The notes under the pieces were generated by a model. It had not been told where the DNA came from and did no database searches. It saw only the letters and a program-made list of their open reading frames with translations. Positions 17,865 through 27,362 of a stretch of 64,000 nucleotides of DNA are shown in pieces. The position numbers were made by a program, and so were the translations under genes. The stretch is from positions 186,001 through 250,000 of the forward strand of contig NZ_JACYOX010000003.1 in assembly GCF_015352955.1 (NCBI RefSeq). The letters are read 5' to 3'. The stretch's first letter is position 1. Each line of letters begins with the position of its first letter. Source of the stretch: Noviherbaspirillum soli. GTDB lineage: Bacteria; Pseudomonadota; Gammaproteobacteria; Burkholderiales; Burkholderiaceae_D.

Positions 17865-18425
17865 GCATGTCTCCTGGTTTTTGGTGTTCTAGGCTAGGGC
17901 CCGGTGGCGGGCCGTTCGCCATGCCTGCGAATCCGCTGCAAATATTTTCCGGTTGGAAATATAAGTCATTGTTTTATAACGGAATTCGTTGCTAGATGGT
18001 ATTTCGAAATTTAGTGCACGGCAATTGAAATAATGTGCGATGTAGACGTTTATCAATAGTATTTTGCACGGTCGTTCGTAAATTTCTCCGACTCACGTTA
18101 GAAACAATTGGGTGGCCTCGATCCCGCTGCATAAGCTTGCAAGCCGCGAAAACCGACTTGCAGACAAGCGTCGCCCCTGTTTTTCCCCTGCGCACGAATA
18201 CAGCCGGGCTTCATGATGCCGGGATGAAATCGCAGAACCGGAAGTGCATCCGGCTTTCACGCACCAGGCCATGCCGGGCTCGGCTTTTGGCGTCGGCGCG
18301 CTGCAGGATCCTGCGGCGCAGCGCCAGAGCCGGCGATCCGGCCTGGCTTGATGGATGCAGTCCTGCGAAGGATCTGGCGCGGAATTACCATTTGTTGTCC
18401 ACCAGTAAGCAGGTATCATGCCGCG
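17865..18425. other. Divergent intergenic region
   Basis: About 560 bases between the divergent lipase-like and GGDEF genes. It must hold both promoters; an AT-rich core lies at about 17940-18090. Short frames in it lack ribosome sites and coding composition. Nothing else was recognised. Confidence 0.5.
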
Positions 18426-19727
18426 ATGGATATCAACAGAGACCTGCTGCCGCCGTTCGTGGATCTGCTGCTGGATGCTGTCTTTCTGGTAGGCCTGGAC
18501 GGTCGCGTCGTCTATGTCAGCGCAGCATGCGAAAGGATGTTCGGCTACACGCCGCAAGAGCTCACGGGACAGCGGCTGATCGACCACGTCGCGCCGCAAG
18601 ACCGTGCGCGCACCCTGGAGGAGGCCGGCAAGGTCGTGGCCGGATGCGCCCGGATTGGCTTCGAGAACCACTATGTGCACAAGGACGGCCATCTGGTGGC
18701 TATCATGTGGTCGGCTAGTTGGTCTGATACCGCACAACTGCGCATCGGCGTTGCCCGGGACATCAGCGAACGCAAGCATGCGGAGCAGATGCAGGCGGCA
18801 ACCTATGCCATCTCGGAAGCAACGCACGATGCCACCGACCTGGACCAGCTCTTTCAGGAAATCCATCGCATCATCACCACGCTGGTGCCGCTGATCGGCT
18901 TTGCTGTCGTTACCTGTGACATCAGGACCGGCCAGCTGGCTTTTGCCTGCCGCGCGGGCCCGCACGCCTATTCGGGGGCGGCCTGGGAGGCGGATGCGCT
19001 GCGGCATTGCGCCGCCGTGATCCGCACCGGTGAGGCCATGGCGGTGCCCGACGACGAACCGGGGGCGCCGCCATGGCTTGCGATGCCGCTGGTGGCACAG
19101 AAGGAGACCATCGGCGTGCTGCTGGTCAAGCAGCCGGCGGGGACAGCGCGCACCGGGAAGGACAGCGAGCTGCTGCATTTCGTTGCCGCGCAGGCAGCCA
19201 TGGCGATCAGGCGCAGGAATCTCAACGATGAACTGCTGCGGCTGGCGCGCTACGACCAGTTGACCGGGCTGGCGAATCGCCGTCTTTTCGAGGACCGGCT
19301 GGAGGCGGTGCTGGCGCGCTGCCGGCGCAAGCAATGCCGCGCCGCGGTGCTGTTCATCGATCTCGATGGCTTCAAGCAGGTCAATGACACCCTGGGCCAT
19401 GCCGTTGGCGACCTGCTGCTGCAGCACGTGGCGCAGCAACTGAAGCGTTCGGTGCGGGAAGTCGACACGGTGGCCAGGCTGGGCGGCGACGAATTCGTGA
19501 TCCTTCTGGAAGAGGTGGACCAGGAACAGCAGGCGATGGTGGTGGCCGACACGGTGCGCAGGGCCTTGTTGCGGCCGGCCCATGTCAACGGCCAGCTGCT
19601 GCAGGCGCGCGCCAGTATCGGGCTCGCGTTCTATCCCGACCATGGCCTGGAAGCCGGCCATATCCTCAGGCATGCGGACCAGGCAATGTACCTGGAGAAG
19701 AAGACCGGCCGTTCGGTTTCTGATTGA
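18426..19727 (+). CDS. Diguanylate cyclase with PAS and GAF sensor domains
   Basis: Makes cyclic di-GMP from two GTP. The 433-residue protein has an N-terminal PAS domain (about 8-125, ending in the PAC-like GVARDISERKHAEQM), a GAF-type domain (about 140-270) and a GGDEF domain (about 280-433). The active-site GGDEF motif is intact at 353-357, and the RxxD inhibitory site (REVD) lies five residues before it, so product inhibition is expected. No transmembrane helix, hence cytoplasmic. The ATG at 18426 is the start nearest the PAS domain. Signal unknown. Confidence 0.92.
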   Translation: MDINRDLLPPFVDLLLDAVFLVGLDGRVVYVSAACERMFGYTPQELTGQRLIDHVAPQDRARTLEEAGKVVAGCARIGFENHYVHKDGHLVAIMWSASWSDTAQLRIGVARDISERKHAEQMQAATYAISEATHDATDLDQLFQEIHRIITTLVPLIGFAVVTCDIRTGQLAFACRAGPHAYSGAAWEADALRHCAAVIRTGEAMAVPDDEPGAPPWLAMPLVAQKETIGVLLVKQPAGTARTGKDSELLHFVAAQAAMAIRRRNLNDELLRLARYDQLTGLANRRLFEDRLEAVLARCRRKQCRAAVLFIDLDGFKQVNDTLGHAVGDLLLQHVAQQLKRSVREVDTVARLGGDEFVILLEEVDQEQQAMVVADTVRRALLRPAHVNGQLLQARASIGLAFYPDHGLEAGHILRHADQAMYLEKKTGRSVSD

Positions 19728-19757
19728 GGCGGCGCCCGGCCCCGCAAACGCCGAATC

Positions 19758-21080
19758 TCAAGCCTGCCGCTGCAGCGCCGCCAGCTGACTCAGGATGCCG
19801 CTGAACACCGGATCCGACACCGAGGCCGGAAAGTCCGCCGGCAAGCGGGCGGCCACCTCGGCCAGCGCGGCTGGCGCGCGGCGAATGAAAAGCTCGATCA
19901 CCGCCTCGAAATCCGCGCCCAGCGCATTGCGCCTGGCCGCTTCGTTCCAGTGCCTGCGCTGGATGTCGGCCATCCGGTAATGGCTATTGCCGGCGCGTAG
20001 CGCCATCGCCATGGCCACCTTTTTCCAGGGCAGCCTGTTCGGGCCGTCGCCGATCACGGGCCAGGCGGAAAGCACGTCGTACAGCGGCGTCAGTCGGTAA
20101 GCGCCGCCGCGTTCCAGGAAGATGCTGAAATTCTTGGCATGCCCGTCCGGGGCGGCGAGCAGCCAGAACAGCAGCTGCGCGGCGAGAAAGGTCTCGCGGT
20201 CCCGGGTTGCGGTGCTGCTGCCGCGCAGCCTGTCGAGGATGGCGGCCATCCCCGGCCCGCCCCGGTTCTCGTACTTCAGCTCGACCGGGCAGCCCAGCGC
20301 CTGGCAAAAGTCTTCCTGCGGCAGCCTGGCGATCCAGCCATGCATCTGGCGGCGGTCGAAGCGTTCCACCACCAGCACCTTGTGCCGGCCGAACCGCTCG
20401 ATGTGGCTATTGGCGGCTTCCAGGCCGAAAGCCCTGGCCAGCAGCGAACAGAGCCATTCGTTTTCCACCGATGTCGAGAAGTCGGCGCGGGCGCCGCCGA
20501 CTTCGCCCAGCGGCAGCTTCAGGATGTGGCTGGTGGGCGTGGCCGCCAGCGGCCGGCACCATGCTCCCTGCCATAGCAGCGCGGTTTTTTCCTGCGCGCC
20601 GGCAATCGAGATGCGCAGTTCCTCGCCATCGTCCGCCGCCAGCCCGGCGCCGCCGATGGCGGCATCGAGCAGGCGTTCCACCTGGCTTTCCGACAGGGGT
20701 TCCGCATCGATCCTGCGCACCTCCGGCGCGGCGGCGTCGGCCGGCAACAGCATCACCGCGCCGACGCAGTCGCGTCCGATCTTTTCGATCAGGTCGAAGG
20801 CGCGGGTGGTTGCGGCGCCGAAGCGGCCCGCCAGCCGCTTCCGGATTGCCAGGCTGTCCGGCAACAGGTTGTCGAAGTAATGCTCGACCGCCTCGCCGCC
20901 GAAGGCATCGCTGCCCTGCGCCAGCGGCAGGGATAGCGACAGCGGCCTCGCATTGGGACTGGACAGCCAGTCGGCGTGATAGGCAAAGCGGTGGCTGGCG
21001 CCGGCCAGCGTCCAGCGGCCCACCCGCTCGCCGTTCATCCAGACGTCGAGCGCGCGCGTGCGGGAAGGCCGGCCGGCCAT
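19758..21080 (-). CDS. hipA: HipA family serine/threonine kinase (toxin)
   Basis: A 440-residue HipA-type kinase. The N-terminal HipA_N domain (about 5-115) has the VWMNGERVG and HYFDNLLPDS motifs. The kinase part has GAQEKTALL (the P-loop/activation region of HipA), HILKLP, ENEWLCSLLARA, then LLFWLLAAPDGHAKNFSIFL with the catalytic Asp and Asn, and LTPLYDVLS with the metal-binding Asp. HipA of E. coli phosphorylates glutamyl-tRNA synthetase; whether this one does is unknown. It starts one base after the hipB stop, as in classical hipBA operons. All catalytic residues appear intact. Confidence 0.92.
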   Translation of the reverse strand: MAGRPSRTRALDVWMNGERVGRWTLAGASHRFAYHADWLSSPNARPLSLSLPLAQGSDAFGGEAVEHYFDNLLPDSLAIRKRLAGRFGAATTRAFDLIEKIGRDCVGAVMLLPADAAAPEVRRIDAEPLSESQVERLLDAAIGGAGLAADDGEELRISIAGAQEKTALLWQGAWCRPLAATPTSHILKLPLGEVGGARADFSTSVENEWLCSLLARAFGLEAANSHIERFGRHKVLVVERFDRRQMHGWIARLPQEDFCQALGCPVELKYENRGGPGMAAILDRLRGSSTATRDRETFLAAQLLFWLLAAPDGHAKNFSIFLERGGAYRLTPLYDVLSAWPVIGDGPNRLPWKKVAMAMALRAGNSHYRMADIQRRHWNEAARRNALGADFEAVIELFIRRAPAALAEVAARLPADFPASVSDPVFSGILSQLAALQRQA

Positions 21081-21335
21081 CTACCACTGCTCCCCGGATT
21101 CGGGCGTCGACGCCGCCTGCGCGCGTGCGCCGATGCTCAGTTCGGCGTCCAGCGCCATGGCCAGCGTCAGCAGGGTGTCGAGATTGACCTTCTCCGGCCG
21201 GCTCTCGATGGCGGAGATCCGTTCCTGCGACAGGCCAACCCGGCGTCCAAGTTCGGCTTGCGACCAGCCCCGGGCCTTGCGCAGGCTGCGCAGCACCGGG
21301 CCAAGCTGACCGGTAGTACGGATGGGCGTTGTCAT
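21081..21335 (-). CDS. hipB: HipB family XRE antitoxin
   Basis: An 84-residue helix-turn-helix protein (LGPVLRSLRKARGWSQAELG, then LSQERISAIESRPEKVNLDT), the size of HipB. It should bind the HipA kinase and repress the operon. The ATG at 21335 is preceded by GGGAG; the in-frame ATG at 21383 adds 16 residues without a site. The stop TAG is followed directly by the hipA ATG. Inverted repeats suitable as operators lie upstream. Confidence 0.9.
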   Translation of the reverse strand: MTTPIRTTGQLGPVLRSLRKARGWSQAELGRRVGLSQERISAIESRPEKVNLDTLLTLAMALDAELSIGARAQAASTPESGEQW

Positions 21336-21418
21336 TCGGGCTCCCTGGGCAGGCAATGAAATACGTGGAACAGGCGAAGACATGATTCGTTGATTGCTCG
21401 TATTTTATATGTTTAAAA

Positions 21419-21464
21419 GAATAAATTTACATTATTCGCCAAAAAGAATATCTTGTATTTATTC
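21419..21464. promoter_or_regulatory. Candidate HipB operator repeats
   Basis: Two AT-rich inverted repeats in the divergent region: GAATAA/TTATTC at 21419-21437 and GAATA/TATTC at 21446-21464, centres 27 bases apart. They lie 84-129 bases before hipB and 172-217 bases before the enoyl-CoA hydratase gene. The arms are similar to each other, suggesting one regulator. Inference from symmetry and position only. Confidence 0.4.
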
Positions 21465-21635
21465 GTTTAATGACCTGGCGCCAGCGGCGGCGTCCTTGTA
21501 AATGTGCGATTTTCAATTGACCCGACCGCTTAATGGACGAATAAAGCGATTGCGTGCAACATGGACGGCAACCAAAGCGCTTGATGCGGGCAGCGCCGTT
21601 CGATTGAAGTTCACAAGAAGAAGAGGAGAAACGTC

Positions 21636-22421
21636 ATGAGTGTATCCACTGCACCTGTCGTGCTGCGCCGCGAAGGCGGCGTCGCCTGGCTGATCCTGAA
21701 CCGTCCGGAAGGGCTCAATGCGCTCGACATTCCGACTGCCAACGCCTTCTACGATGCCTGCGCCGAGCTGGCGGCAGACGCCGGCGTGCGCGCCGTCGTG
21801 CTGCGCGGCGAAGGCCGCACCTTTGGCGTCGGCGGCGACCTCGCGGCGCTGCGGCAGGACCCGGTCGGCACCGCAATGGCGCTGATCGAGCCGATGCACA
21901 AGGCGGTCAGGCTGCTGGCGGCGATGAATGCGCCGGTGATCGCCAGCCTGCATGGCAGCGTGGCGGGCGGCAGCCTGAGCCTGGCCATGGCCTGCGACCT
22001 GGCCATCGCCGCCGATACCGCCCGCTTCAACCTGGCCTATGTGAACGTCGCCGCCAATTGCGACGTATCGGGCTCCTGGAACCTGCCGCGCCTGGTCGGA
22101 CTGCGCAACGCAATGGCCATTGCCTTGCTCGGCGACACCTTCGACGCCGCCGAGGCATTGCGGCTGGGCCTGATCAACCGGGTGGTGCCGGCCTCCACGC
22201 TGCAGGAGGAAACCGATGCGCTGGCGCGCCGTCTGGCCGACGGCCCCACGCTGGCCATCGGCCGCATGAAGCGCCTGCTGCGGCAGTCGCTCGACAATGA
22301 CCTGGACACCCAGCTCGACCTGGAGCGCGACAACTTCCGCGCCAGCGCCGCCACCGAGGATTTCGCCGAAGCGATGGATGCCTTCTTTTCGCGGCGCGCG
22401 CCGCATTTCAGGGGCAGGTGA
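21636..22421 (+). CDS. Enoyl-CoA hydratase/isomerase family protein
   Basis: A 261-residue crotonase-fold protein. The oxyanion-hole residues sit in the [12 protein letters not shown] and [15 protein letters not shown] segments. The second catalytic glutamate of classical hydratases (in the region [20 protein letters not shown]) appears replaced, which resembles the isomerase/PaaG-like branch. It may take part in fatty acid or aromatic degradation, but no other degradation gene is nearby. AAGAGGAG precedes the ATG. Confidence 0.9.
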   Translation: MSVSTAPVVLRREGGVAWLILNRPEGLNALDIPTANAFYDACAELAADAGVRAVVLRGEGRTFGVGGDLAALRQDPVGTAMALIEPMHKAVRLLAAMNAPVIASLHGSVAGGSLSLAMACDLAIAADTARFNLAYVNVAANCDVSGSWNLPRLVGLRNAMAIALLGDTFDAAEALRLGLINRVVPASTLQEETDALARRLADGPTLAIGRMKRLLRQSLDNDLDTQLDLERDNFRASAATEDFAEAMDAFFSRRAPHFRGR

Positions 22422-22578
22422 CCAGGGCGCCGCGCCAGGCTTGTTCAAACCGCACGGCCATGACGGCAGTCTGTCCGGCCCCCGATCGGTTGAACTATGG
22501 CGACCGGCCTTTCTCTACAGAACAGCCCCGGCGGCATCGTCCGCCGGAAACATCGTTCACTTATCAGCGGAGGCAAGC

Positions 22579-23178
22579 ATGTCCAGGGTTCTCGTCCTTT
22601 ACTATTCCAGCTACGGCCATATAGAGACCATGGCGAACGCAGTCGCCGAAGGCGCTCGCGCCACCGGCGCGACGGTTGACGTCAAGCGGGTGCCCGAGAC
22701 CGCACCGGCGGAAGTGGCGAAGAACGCGCATTTCAAGCTGGACCAGCAGGCGCCGGAAGCCAGGGTGGATGAACTGGAAAGTTATGACGCCATCATCATC
22801 GGCGCGCCGACCCGCTATGGCCGCATGCCATCCCAGATGGCCAGCTTCCTCGACCAGACCGGCGGCCTGTGGGCGCGCGGCGCCCTCAACGGCAAGGTCG
22901 GCGGCGCCTTCACTTCCACCGCCACCCAGCACGGCGGACAGGAAACCACGCTGTTTTCCATCATCACCAACCTGCTGCACTTCGGCATGACCGTGGTTGG
23001 CCTGCCATACAGCTTCCAGGGCCAGATGACCCTGGACGAGATCGTCGGCTGCAGCCCCTACGGCGCCAGCACCATCGCCGGCGGCAAGGGCGAGCGCCAG
23101 CCCAGCCAGACCGAACTGGCCGGCGCGCGCCATCAGGGTGAACTGATCGCCAGGACGGCCAACAAGCTGTTTGGCTGA
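22579..23178 (+). CDS. wrbA: NAD(P)H:quinone oxidoreductase WrbA
   Basis: Flavodoxin-like FMN enzyme that reduces quinones by two electrons, protecting from redox stress. All WrbA landmarks are present in 199 residues: N-terminal [16 protein letters not shown] phosphate loop, [34 protein letters not shown] and LPYSFQGQM, and the [12 protein letters not shown]-terminal block. AGCGGAGG precedes the ATG at 22579. It is about 160 bases downstream of the hydratase gene and may share its transcript. Confidence 0.96.
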   Translation: MSRVLVLYYSSYGHIETMANAVAEGARATGATVDVKRVPETAPAEVAKNAHFKLDQQAPEARVDELESYDAIIIGAPTRYGRMPSQMASFLDQTGGLWARGALNGKVGGAFTSTATQHGGQETTLFSIITNLLHFGMTVVGLPYSFQGQMTLDEIVGCSPYGASTIAGGKGERQPSQTELAGARHQGELIARTANKLFG

Positions 23179-23271
23179 ACGCGGGCAGGAAAGCAATACG
23201 GCGGCGGTCTTCCAGCCCGCAGCGGCAGGCGGCGGGCGTTGCTCGTCGCTTGCCGCCGCTTGTTCATTGCC

Positions 23272-23442
23272 TCAGATATCTTCGTCCGCCGTGCTCTTGC
23301 CGCCCTTTTCCTTGGCATCCGCATCGCCGCCCTGCACGATCGGGTCTTCCCCGGGCACGGTTTCGTGCACGATGGTGGGCTGGGCAGCGCGGTCGTCTTC
23401 GCCTGGCAGCGGCGGCTTGCCGGTATCGGGTTCGCGGTTCAT
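23272..23442 (-). CDS. Small acidic hydrophilic protein (56 aa)
   Basis: ATG frame with a perfect AGGAG site seven bases ahead. The product MNREPDTGKPPLPGEDDRAA is rich in Asp, Glu, Pro and Gly with no hydrophobic core, so it is probably disordered. No function known to me; the ribosome site and composition support a real gene. Confidence 0.6.
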   Translation of the reverse strand: MNREPDTGKPPLPGEDDRAAQPTIVHETVPGEDPIVQGGDADAKEKGGKSTADEDI

Positions 23443-23719
23443 GGCGGTCTCCTGTGGATGAAATGGGCCTGGATGTCCGGACTCTAGGCCAGCGCGCCGG
23501 TGCTGCCTATCGGACAAGCCGCTTTTTGGCCGTCGGAATCGGCTGACAGACAGCCGTTCATGTGTTGCGCCAAACGACGGCGGCGGCGAAATGGCTGAAC
23601 CGGAGCCACTGCCGGGGGCTCGACAGGGAGCGGCAATACCGCCGCAGGCGCTCCCGGATTGCCTGTCCCTGTTCCGGAGCAGCCGTTTCGTGGCGATGTC
23701 CGCCACAGGAAATCCGTCC

Positions 23720-24508
23720 ATGAATACAAGCACTTCCGGCGCGCTCGCCGTGCGCGGCACCCTTTACCTGGCCATGCTGGCTGCCGCGGCATCGATCGGC
23801 CGCAGCACCATGCAAAACCTCCGGCATGCCGCCCGCCTGACGCGGCAGAGCAGGCCGTTCCATGCAAGCCCGGAAGCGGCCGAGGCCAGCCTGCTGATCG
23901 TTGGCGACAGCACCGCGCTGGGCACCGGCGCCAGCACGCCGCAGGCCAGCCTGGCGGGCCGCATCGCCGCGCATTACCCTCGGCTGCGCGTGCGCAACCT
24001 GGCCCGTGCCGGCGCGCGTTTCGCCGATATTGCCGGGCAGCTGCACGATGCCGGGCGGCATGACCTGATCCTGGTTGCCGGCGGCGCCAATGATGTGATG
24101 CGTTTCACGTCGCGCCAGCGCCTGGCGCGGGACATCGACCTGGCGCTGCATCGCGCAGCCTCCCAGGCAGAGCGGGTGATCCTGGTGCCTGCGCCGAACG
24201 TGGGCAATGCGCCTTTCTTTCCGCGGCCGCTGTCGTGGCTGCTGTCGCACCGGGCACGCCTGCTGCACCGGCTGGCGCGGGCCAGCGCCGGCACGGTGGG
24301 CGCGGCCTATGTCGACCTGTACCGGGAGCATGCCGCCGACCCGTTCGCGCAGGACCCGCGGCGGCTGATCGCGGCCGACAGGCTGCATCCGAGCGATGCC
24401 GGCTATGGCGTCTGGTTCGATGAACTGGAACGGCAGGCGCCCCTGTCGCGACTGCTCGGCATGCCCGTGCCGGCCGGGCGTCAGGCGGCCTGGCCGGGCG
24501 ACTTGTAG
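23720..24508 (+). CDS. SGNH/GDSL family hydrolase
   Basis: A 262-residue esterase-type protein. Block I is LLIVGDSTALGTGAS (nucleophile Ser in GDST), block III is GGANDVMRF, and block V is DRLHPSDAGYGVWF with the catalytic Asp and His. An N-terminal hydrophobic segment (GTLYLAMLAAAASIG) suggests membrane anchoring or export. The ATG at 23720 has AGGA ahead; earlier in-frame starts lack one. Substrate unknown. Its 3' end overlaps by 28 bases the 3' end of a convergent small gene. Confidence 0.87.
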   Translation: MNTSTSGALAVRGTLYLAMLAAAASIGRSTMQNLRHAARLTRQSRPFHASPEAAEASLLIVGDSTALGTGASTPQASLAGRIAAHYPRLRVRNLARAGARFADIAGQLHDAGRHDLILVAGGANDVMRFTSRQRLARDIDLALHRAASQAERVILVPAPNVGNAPFFPRPLSWLLSHRARLLHRLARASAGTVGAAYVDLYREHAADPFAQDPRRLIAADRLHPSDAGYGVWFDELERQAPLSRLLGMPVPAGRQAAWPGDL

Positions 24509-24714
24509 AGCGTCAGTTCCCAGCAGTCCTGCCGGCTGTCATGGCGCAGGATGTAGCTGGCCTGGTCGCTGGCGGACACCTTGAAGTAGATATAGTCGGA
24601 CGCCGGCCAGCGGTCTACGACGTCGAGCACGGTGATCCTGTCCGCGCCGAGCCAGAAGGCGGCCGGCTCCAGCAGGCCAAGCGGGCCGGTGACGGTGTCA
24701 ACCCTGAGCAGCAT
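24481..24714 (-). CDS. Conserved small protein of unknown function (77 aa)
   Basis: ATG frame coding for a compact protein with a plausible beta-rich core (RITVLDVVDRWPASDYIYFK, then SYILRHDSRQDCWELTLYK). I believe similar short proteins are common in Burkholderiales but cannot name a family. It follows the fisR-type gene on the same strand after about 110 bases. The 3' end overlaps the SGNH hydrolase gene. Confidence 0.65.
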   Translation of the reverse strand: MLLRVDTVTGPLGLLEPAAFWLGADRITVLDVVDRWPASDYIYFKVSASDQASYILRHDSRQDCWELTLYKSPGQAA

Positions 24715-24823
24715 CGGTGGGCAGGTGGCTGGGCTTCATGGCGGCATCATGCCTGCTGCGCGGCCTCCGGTGCTTGATCTGGCGCGTGCAGGATGCACTT
24801 GGATTGCCGGAACGCCGTTGTGG

Positions 24824-26179
24824 TCACGGCGCCGCATCCTGATCGGGCATGGCGATGCCCAGGGCCTTGAGGCGCCGATAGAGGGTGCGCTCGCTTAACC
24901 CGAGCTGGCGCGCAAGCTCCTTCCGCGTTCCCGGGAAGCCGCGTGCCAGCCTGGCCAGTTCGGCATCGGACATGCGCCTGCCCGCAGGCGCCGGCAGGCC
25001 CGCCGGCTGCGGCGCCGACGGCGCAACCGCGGCCAGCGCCGGCAACTGCGGCAGATCGATGATGCCGTCGTCGGCAAACAGGCTGGCCCGCTCCAGCACA
25101 TTGCGCAGTTCGCGGATGTTGCCCGGCCAGTCATGGCCCGCCAGCCTTGCCACGGCCTGCGGCGTGATGCGCAGCGGCCGCGACGACTGCGCCATGCGCT
25201 GCAGGAAGGAGTCGACCAGGATGGGAATGTCGCCGATGCGTTCGCGCAGGGCGGGCAGCTCGATCGGAAAGGCGCTGATGCGGTAGTACAGGTCCTGCCG
25301 GAAGCGGCCGTCGGCCACCATCTCGCGCAACGGCTTGTGGGTGGCGGCCACCAGCCGGAAGTCGGCCTGCAGAGTTTCCACGCCGCCGACCCGGCGGAAG
25401 GTCCCGGTTTCGATCAGGCGCAGCAGCTTGACCTGCATGCCCAGCGGCACGTCGCCGATCTCGTCCAGGAACAGCGTGCCGCCGCGGGCAGTCTCGACCA
25501 GCCCGTGCTTGCGGCTTGCCGCGCCGGTGAATGCGCCCTTCTCGTAGCCGAACAGTTCGCTTTCGAACAGCGTCTCGCTCAGCCCGGAGCAATCGACCAC
25601 CACGAACGGCCCGCGCGAGCGCTCGCTGGCCTCGTGCACCGCGCGCGCAAACAGCTCCTTGCCGCTGCCGGACTCCCCCAGCAGCAGCACCGGCAGGCGC
25701 GATGGCGCCACCCGCTGCAGCGCTTCCAGCGCCTGCATGAAGCACGGCGAACGCCCCACCAGGCCGTCGCTGCTGGCGCGGGCCGAGGCCTGCCGCACCG
25801 TGACCAGGTGCTCGACATAGCCGACCACGTTGCCCGCCGCATCCAGGATGGGGCGCAGTTCCACGTTCACATGCTCCGGGCCGCGCGGCGTGTGATGGAT
25901 GTGCAGCACCCGGTCGGGGCCGCGCTTTTCCAGCGCCTTCTTCATCGGGCAATGCTCGCCGGCCAGGTCGCACGGCTTGTCATAGTGATGGGACACCCGG
26001 AAACACTTCTGCCCGACCACGGACTGCCCGGCCAAGCCGAACTGGCGCCGGTAGGCCGTGTTCGAGGCCAGGATGTTGTAGTCGGTGTCGAGCACGATGG
26101 CTGGCTGGGCTTCCTGGTCGAGGTAGGAAACGAGCGCCTGCACCTGGGCATCGGGAACGCTGGAAGTCATGGTCGGCAT
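24824..26179 (-). CDS. fisR: FisR-type sulfane-sulfur-sensing sigma-54 activator
   Basis: Enhancer-binding protein for RpoN holoenzyme. From ATG 26179 it has 451 residues: a PAS-like sensor domain (about 10-150), a AAA+ domain with Walker A GESGSGKE, the intact sigma-54 contact motif GAFTGA (in [10 protein letters not shown]), and a C-terminal Fis-type helix-turn-helix ([20 protein letters not shown]). The sensor carries three cysteines spaced 11 and 7 residues apart (C59, C70, C77 here), the same spacing as C53, C64 and C71 of Cupriavidus FisR, which react with sulfane sulfur. It is divergent from a sigma-54 promoter driving persulfide dioxygenase and SQR. GGA precedes the chosen ATG; ATG 26170 is an alternative. 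Confidence 0.9.
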   Translation of the reverse strand: MPTMTSSVPDAQVQALVSYLDQEAQPAIVLDTDYNILASNTAYRRQFGLAGQSVVGQKCFRVSHHYDKPCDLAGEHCPMKKALEKRGPDRVLHIHHTPRGPEHVNVELRPILDAAGNVVGYVEHLVTVRQASARASSDGLVGRSPCFMQALEALQRVAPSRLPVLLLGESGSGKELFARAVHEASERSRGPFVVVDCSGLSETLFESELFGYEKGAFTGAASRKHGLVETARGGTLFLDEIGDVPLGMQVKLLRLIETGTFRRVGGVETLQADFRLVAATHKPLREMVADGRFRQDLYYRISAFPIELPALRERIGDIPILVDSFLQRMAQSSRPLRITPQAVARLAGHDWPGNIRELRNVLERASLFADDGIIDLPQLPALAAVAPSAPQPAGLPAPAGRRMSDAELARLARGFPGTRKELARQLGLSERTLYRRLKALGIAMPDQDAAP

Positions 26180-26238
26180 CCATTCCGGAAAGTAGGGGGG
26201 CAGGCTGGCAGGGGGCGGGAAGCGCTGCCAGGCATGTC

Positions 26239-26268
26239 TGCCATTTGCTGCCATTCTCTGCCATTTCA
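26239..26268. promoter_or_regulatory. Candidate FisR upstream activating sequence (three 10-bp repeats)
   Basis: The heptamer TGCCATT occurs at 26239, 26249 and 26259, exactly one helical turn apart, in the divergent region. Its centre is about 145 bases before the predicted sigma-54 start site, a usual distance for activator binding. No other repeat of this kind was seen nearby. Confidence 0.5.
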
Positions 26269-26369
26269 GTGCGGTTGTCAGTATGCCGACGTCGCAGCTG
26301 AGCGATGCCTTGGAAAATTAGTCCTTTAAATTCAATGACCTGGATGTATAAGGCTTTTTCTCCGCCGGC

Positions 26370-26385
26370 TGGCACGCTGCTTGCG
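26370..26385 (+). promoter_or_regulatory. Sigma-54 promoter of the sulfide oxidation operon
   Basis: TGGCACG-N4-TTGC at 26370-26384 matches the -24/-12 consensus exactly. The predicted start (about 26396) gives a 34-base leader with GGAGGAAA before the pdo ATG at 26430. The sigma-54 activator gene is divergent just upstream. Confidence 0.88.
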
Positions 26386-26429
26386 CTACAGGGTGACATC
26401 AATGTCAGCACGACGCTGGAGGAAACATC

Positions 26430-27314
26430 ATGAATGGCAACAGCATCCTGCAGGTGGAAGGCTTCTTCGACCCGCGCACCTGGACCGTCAGCTACCTCGT
26501 GCTGGACCGCGAGACCAGGCAGTGCGCGCTGGTCGACAGCGTTCTGGACTACGACCCGAAATCCGGGCGCACCGGCCACGCCAGCGCCGACCGGCTGATC
26601 GCGCGGGTCAGGGAACTGGGCGCCAAGGTGCAGTGGATACTGGAAACCCATGTGCATGCCGACCATCTCTCGGCCGCGCCCTACCTGAAGGAGAGGCTGG
26701 GCGGCCGCGTCGGCATCGGCAGCCGGATCACCACCGTCCAGGACGTGTTCGGCAAGCTGTTCAACGCCGGCCCCGGCTTCGCCCACGACGGCAGCCAGTT
26801 CGATCACCTGTTCGAGGATGGCGAGGAATTCCGCATAGGCGGCTTGCGGGCGAGGGCGATGCACACGCCCGGCCATACGCCGGCCTGCATGACCTATGTC
26901 GTCGGCGACGGCATCGAGGACGCCGCCTTCGTCGGCGACACCCTGTTCATGCCCGACTACGGCACTGCCCGCTGCGACTTCCCCGGCGGCGACGCGCGCA
27001 CCCTGTACCGCTCGATCAACAAGGTGCTCTCCCTGCCGCCGGCCACCCGGCTCTACATGTGCCACGACTACCAGCCCAACGGCCGCGAGGTGCAGTTCGT
27101 CAGCACCGTCGCCGAGGAGCGCAGGCAGAACATCCATGTGCGCGACGGCATCAGCGAGGAAGAATTCGTGGCGATGCGCACGAAGCGCGACGCGACACTG
27201 GAGATGCCGGTGCTGATCCTGCCGTCGGTGCAGGTCAACATGCGCGCCGGCCATCTGCCCGAGCCGGAAGACAACGGCCGGCGCTACCTGAAGATACCGA
27301 TCGACTCGCTTTGA
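26430..27314 (+). CDS. pdo: Persulfide dioxygenase (ETHE1-like metallo-beta-lactamase fold)
   Basis: Oxidises glutathione persulfide to sulfite with a single iron, the step after SQR in sulfide detoxification. The 294-residue protein has HVHADH at 74-79, His149 in HTPGHTPA, Asp170 in GDTLF and His212 in MCHDY, the metal-site set of the beta-lactamase fold. Length and the C-terminal extension (SVQVNMRAGHLPEPEDNG) resemble the longer bacterial PDO/Blh-type enzymes rather than human ETHE1. It is first in the sigma-54 operon, 49 bases before the SQR fusion gene. Confidence 0.93.
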   Translation: MNGNSILQVEGFFDPRTWTVSYLVLDRETRQCALVDSVLDYDPKSGRTGHASADRLIARVRELGAKVQWILETHVHADHLSAAPYLKERLGGRVGIGSRITTVQDVFGKLFNAGPGFAHDGSQFDHLFEDGEEFRIGGLRARAMHTPGHTPACMTYVVGDGIEDAAFVGDTLFMPDYGTARCDFPGGDARTLYRSINKVLSLPPATRLYMCHDYQPNGREVQFVSTVAEERRQNIHVRDGISEEEFVAMRTKRDATLEMPVLILPSVQVNMRAGHLPEPEDNGRRYLKIPIDSL

Positions 27315-27362
27315 AAAGAGAGCGCTCATTTCCAACCATTCCCTTCCAGGCAGGAGACGACC

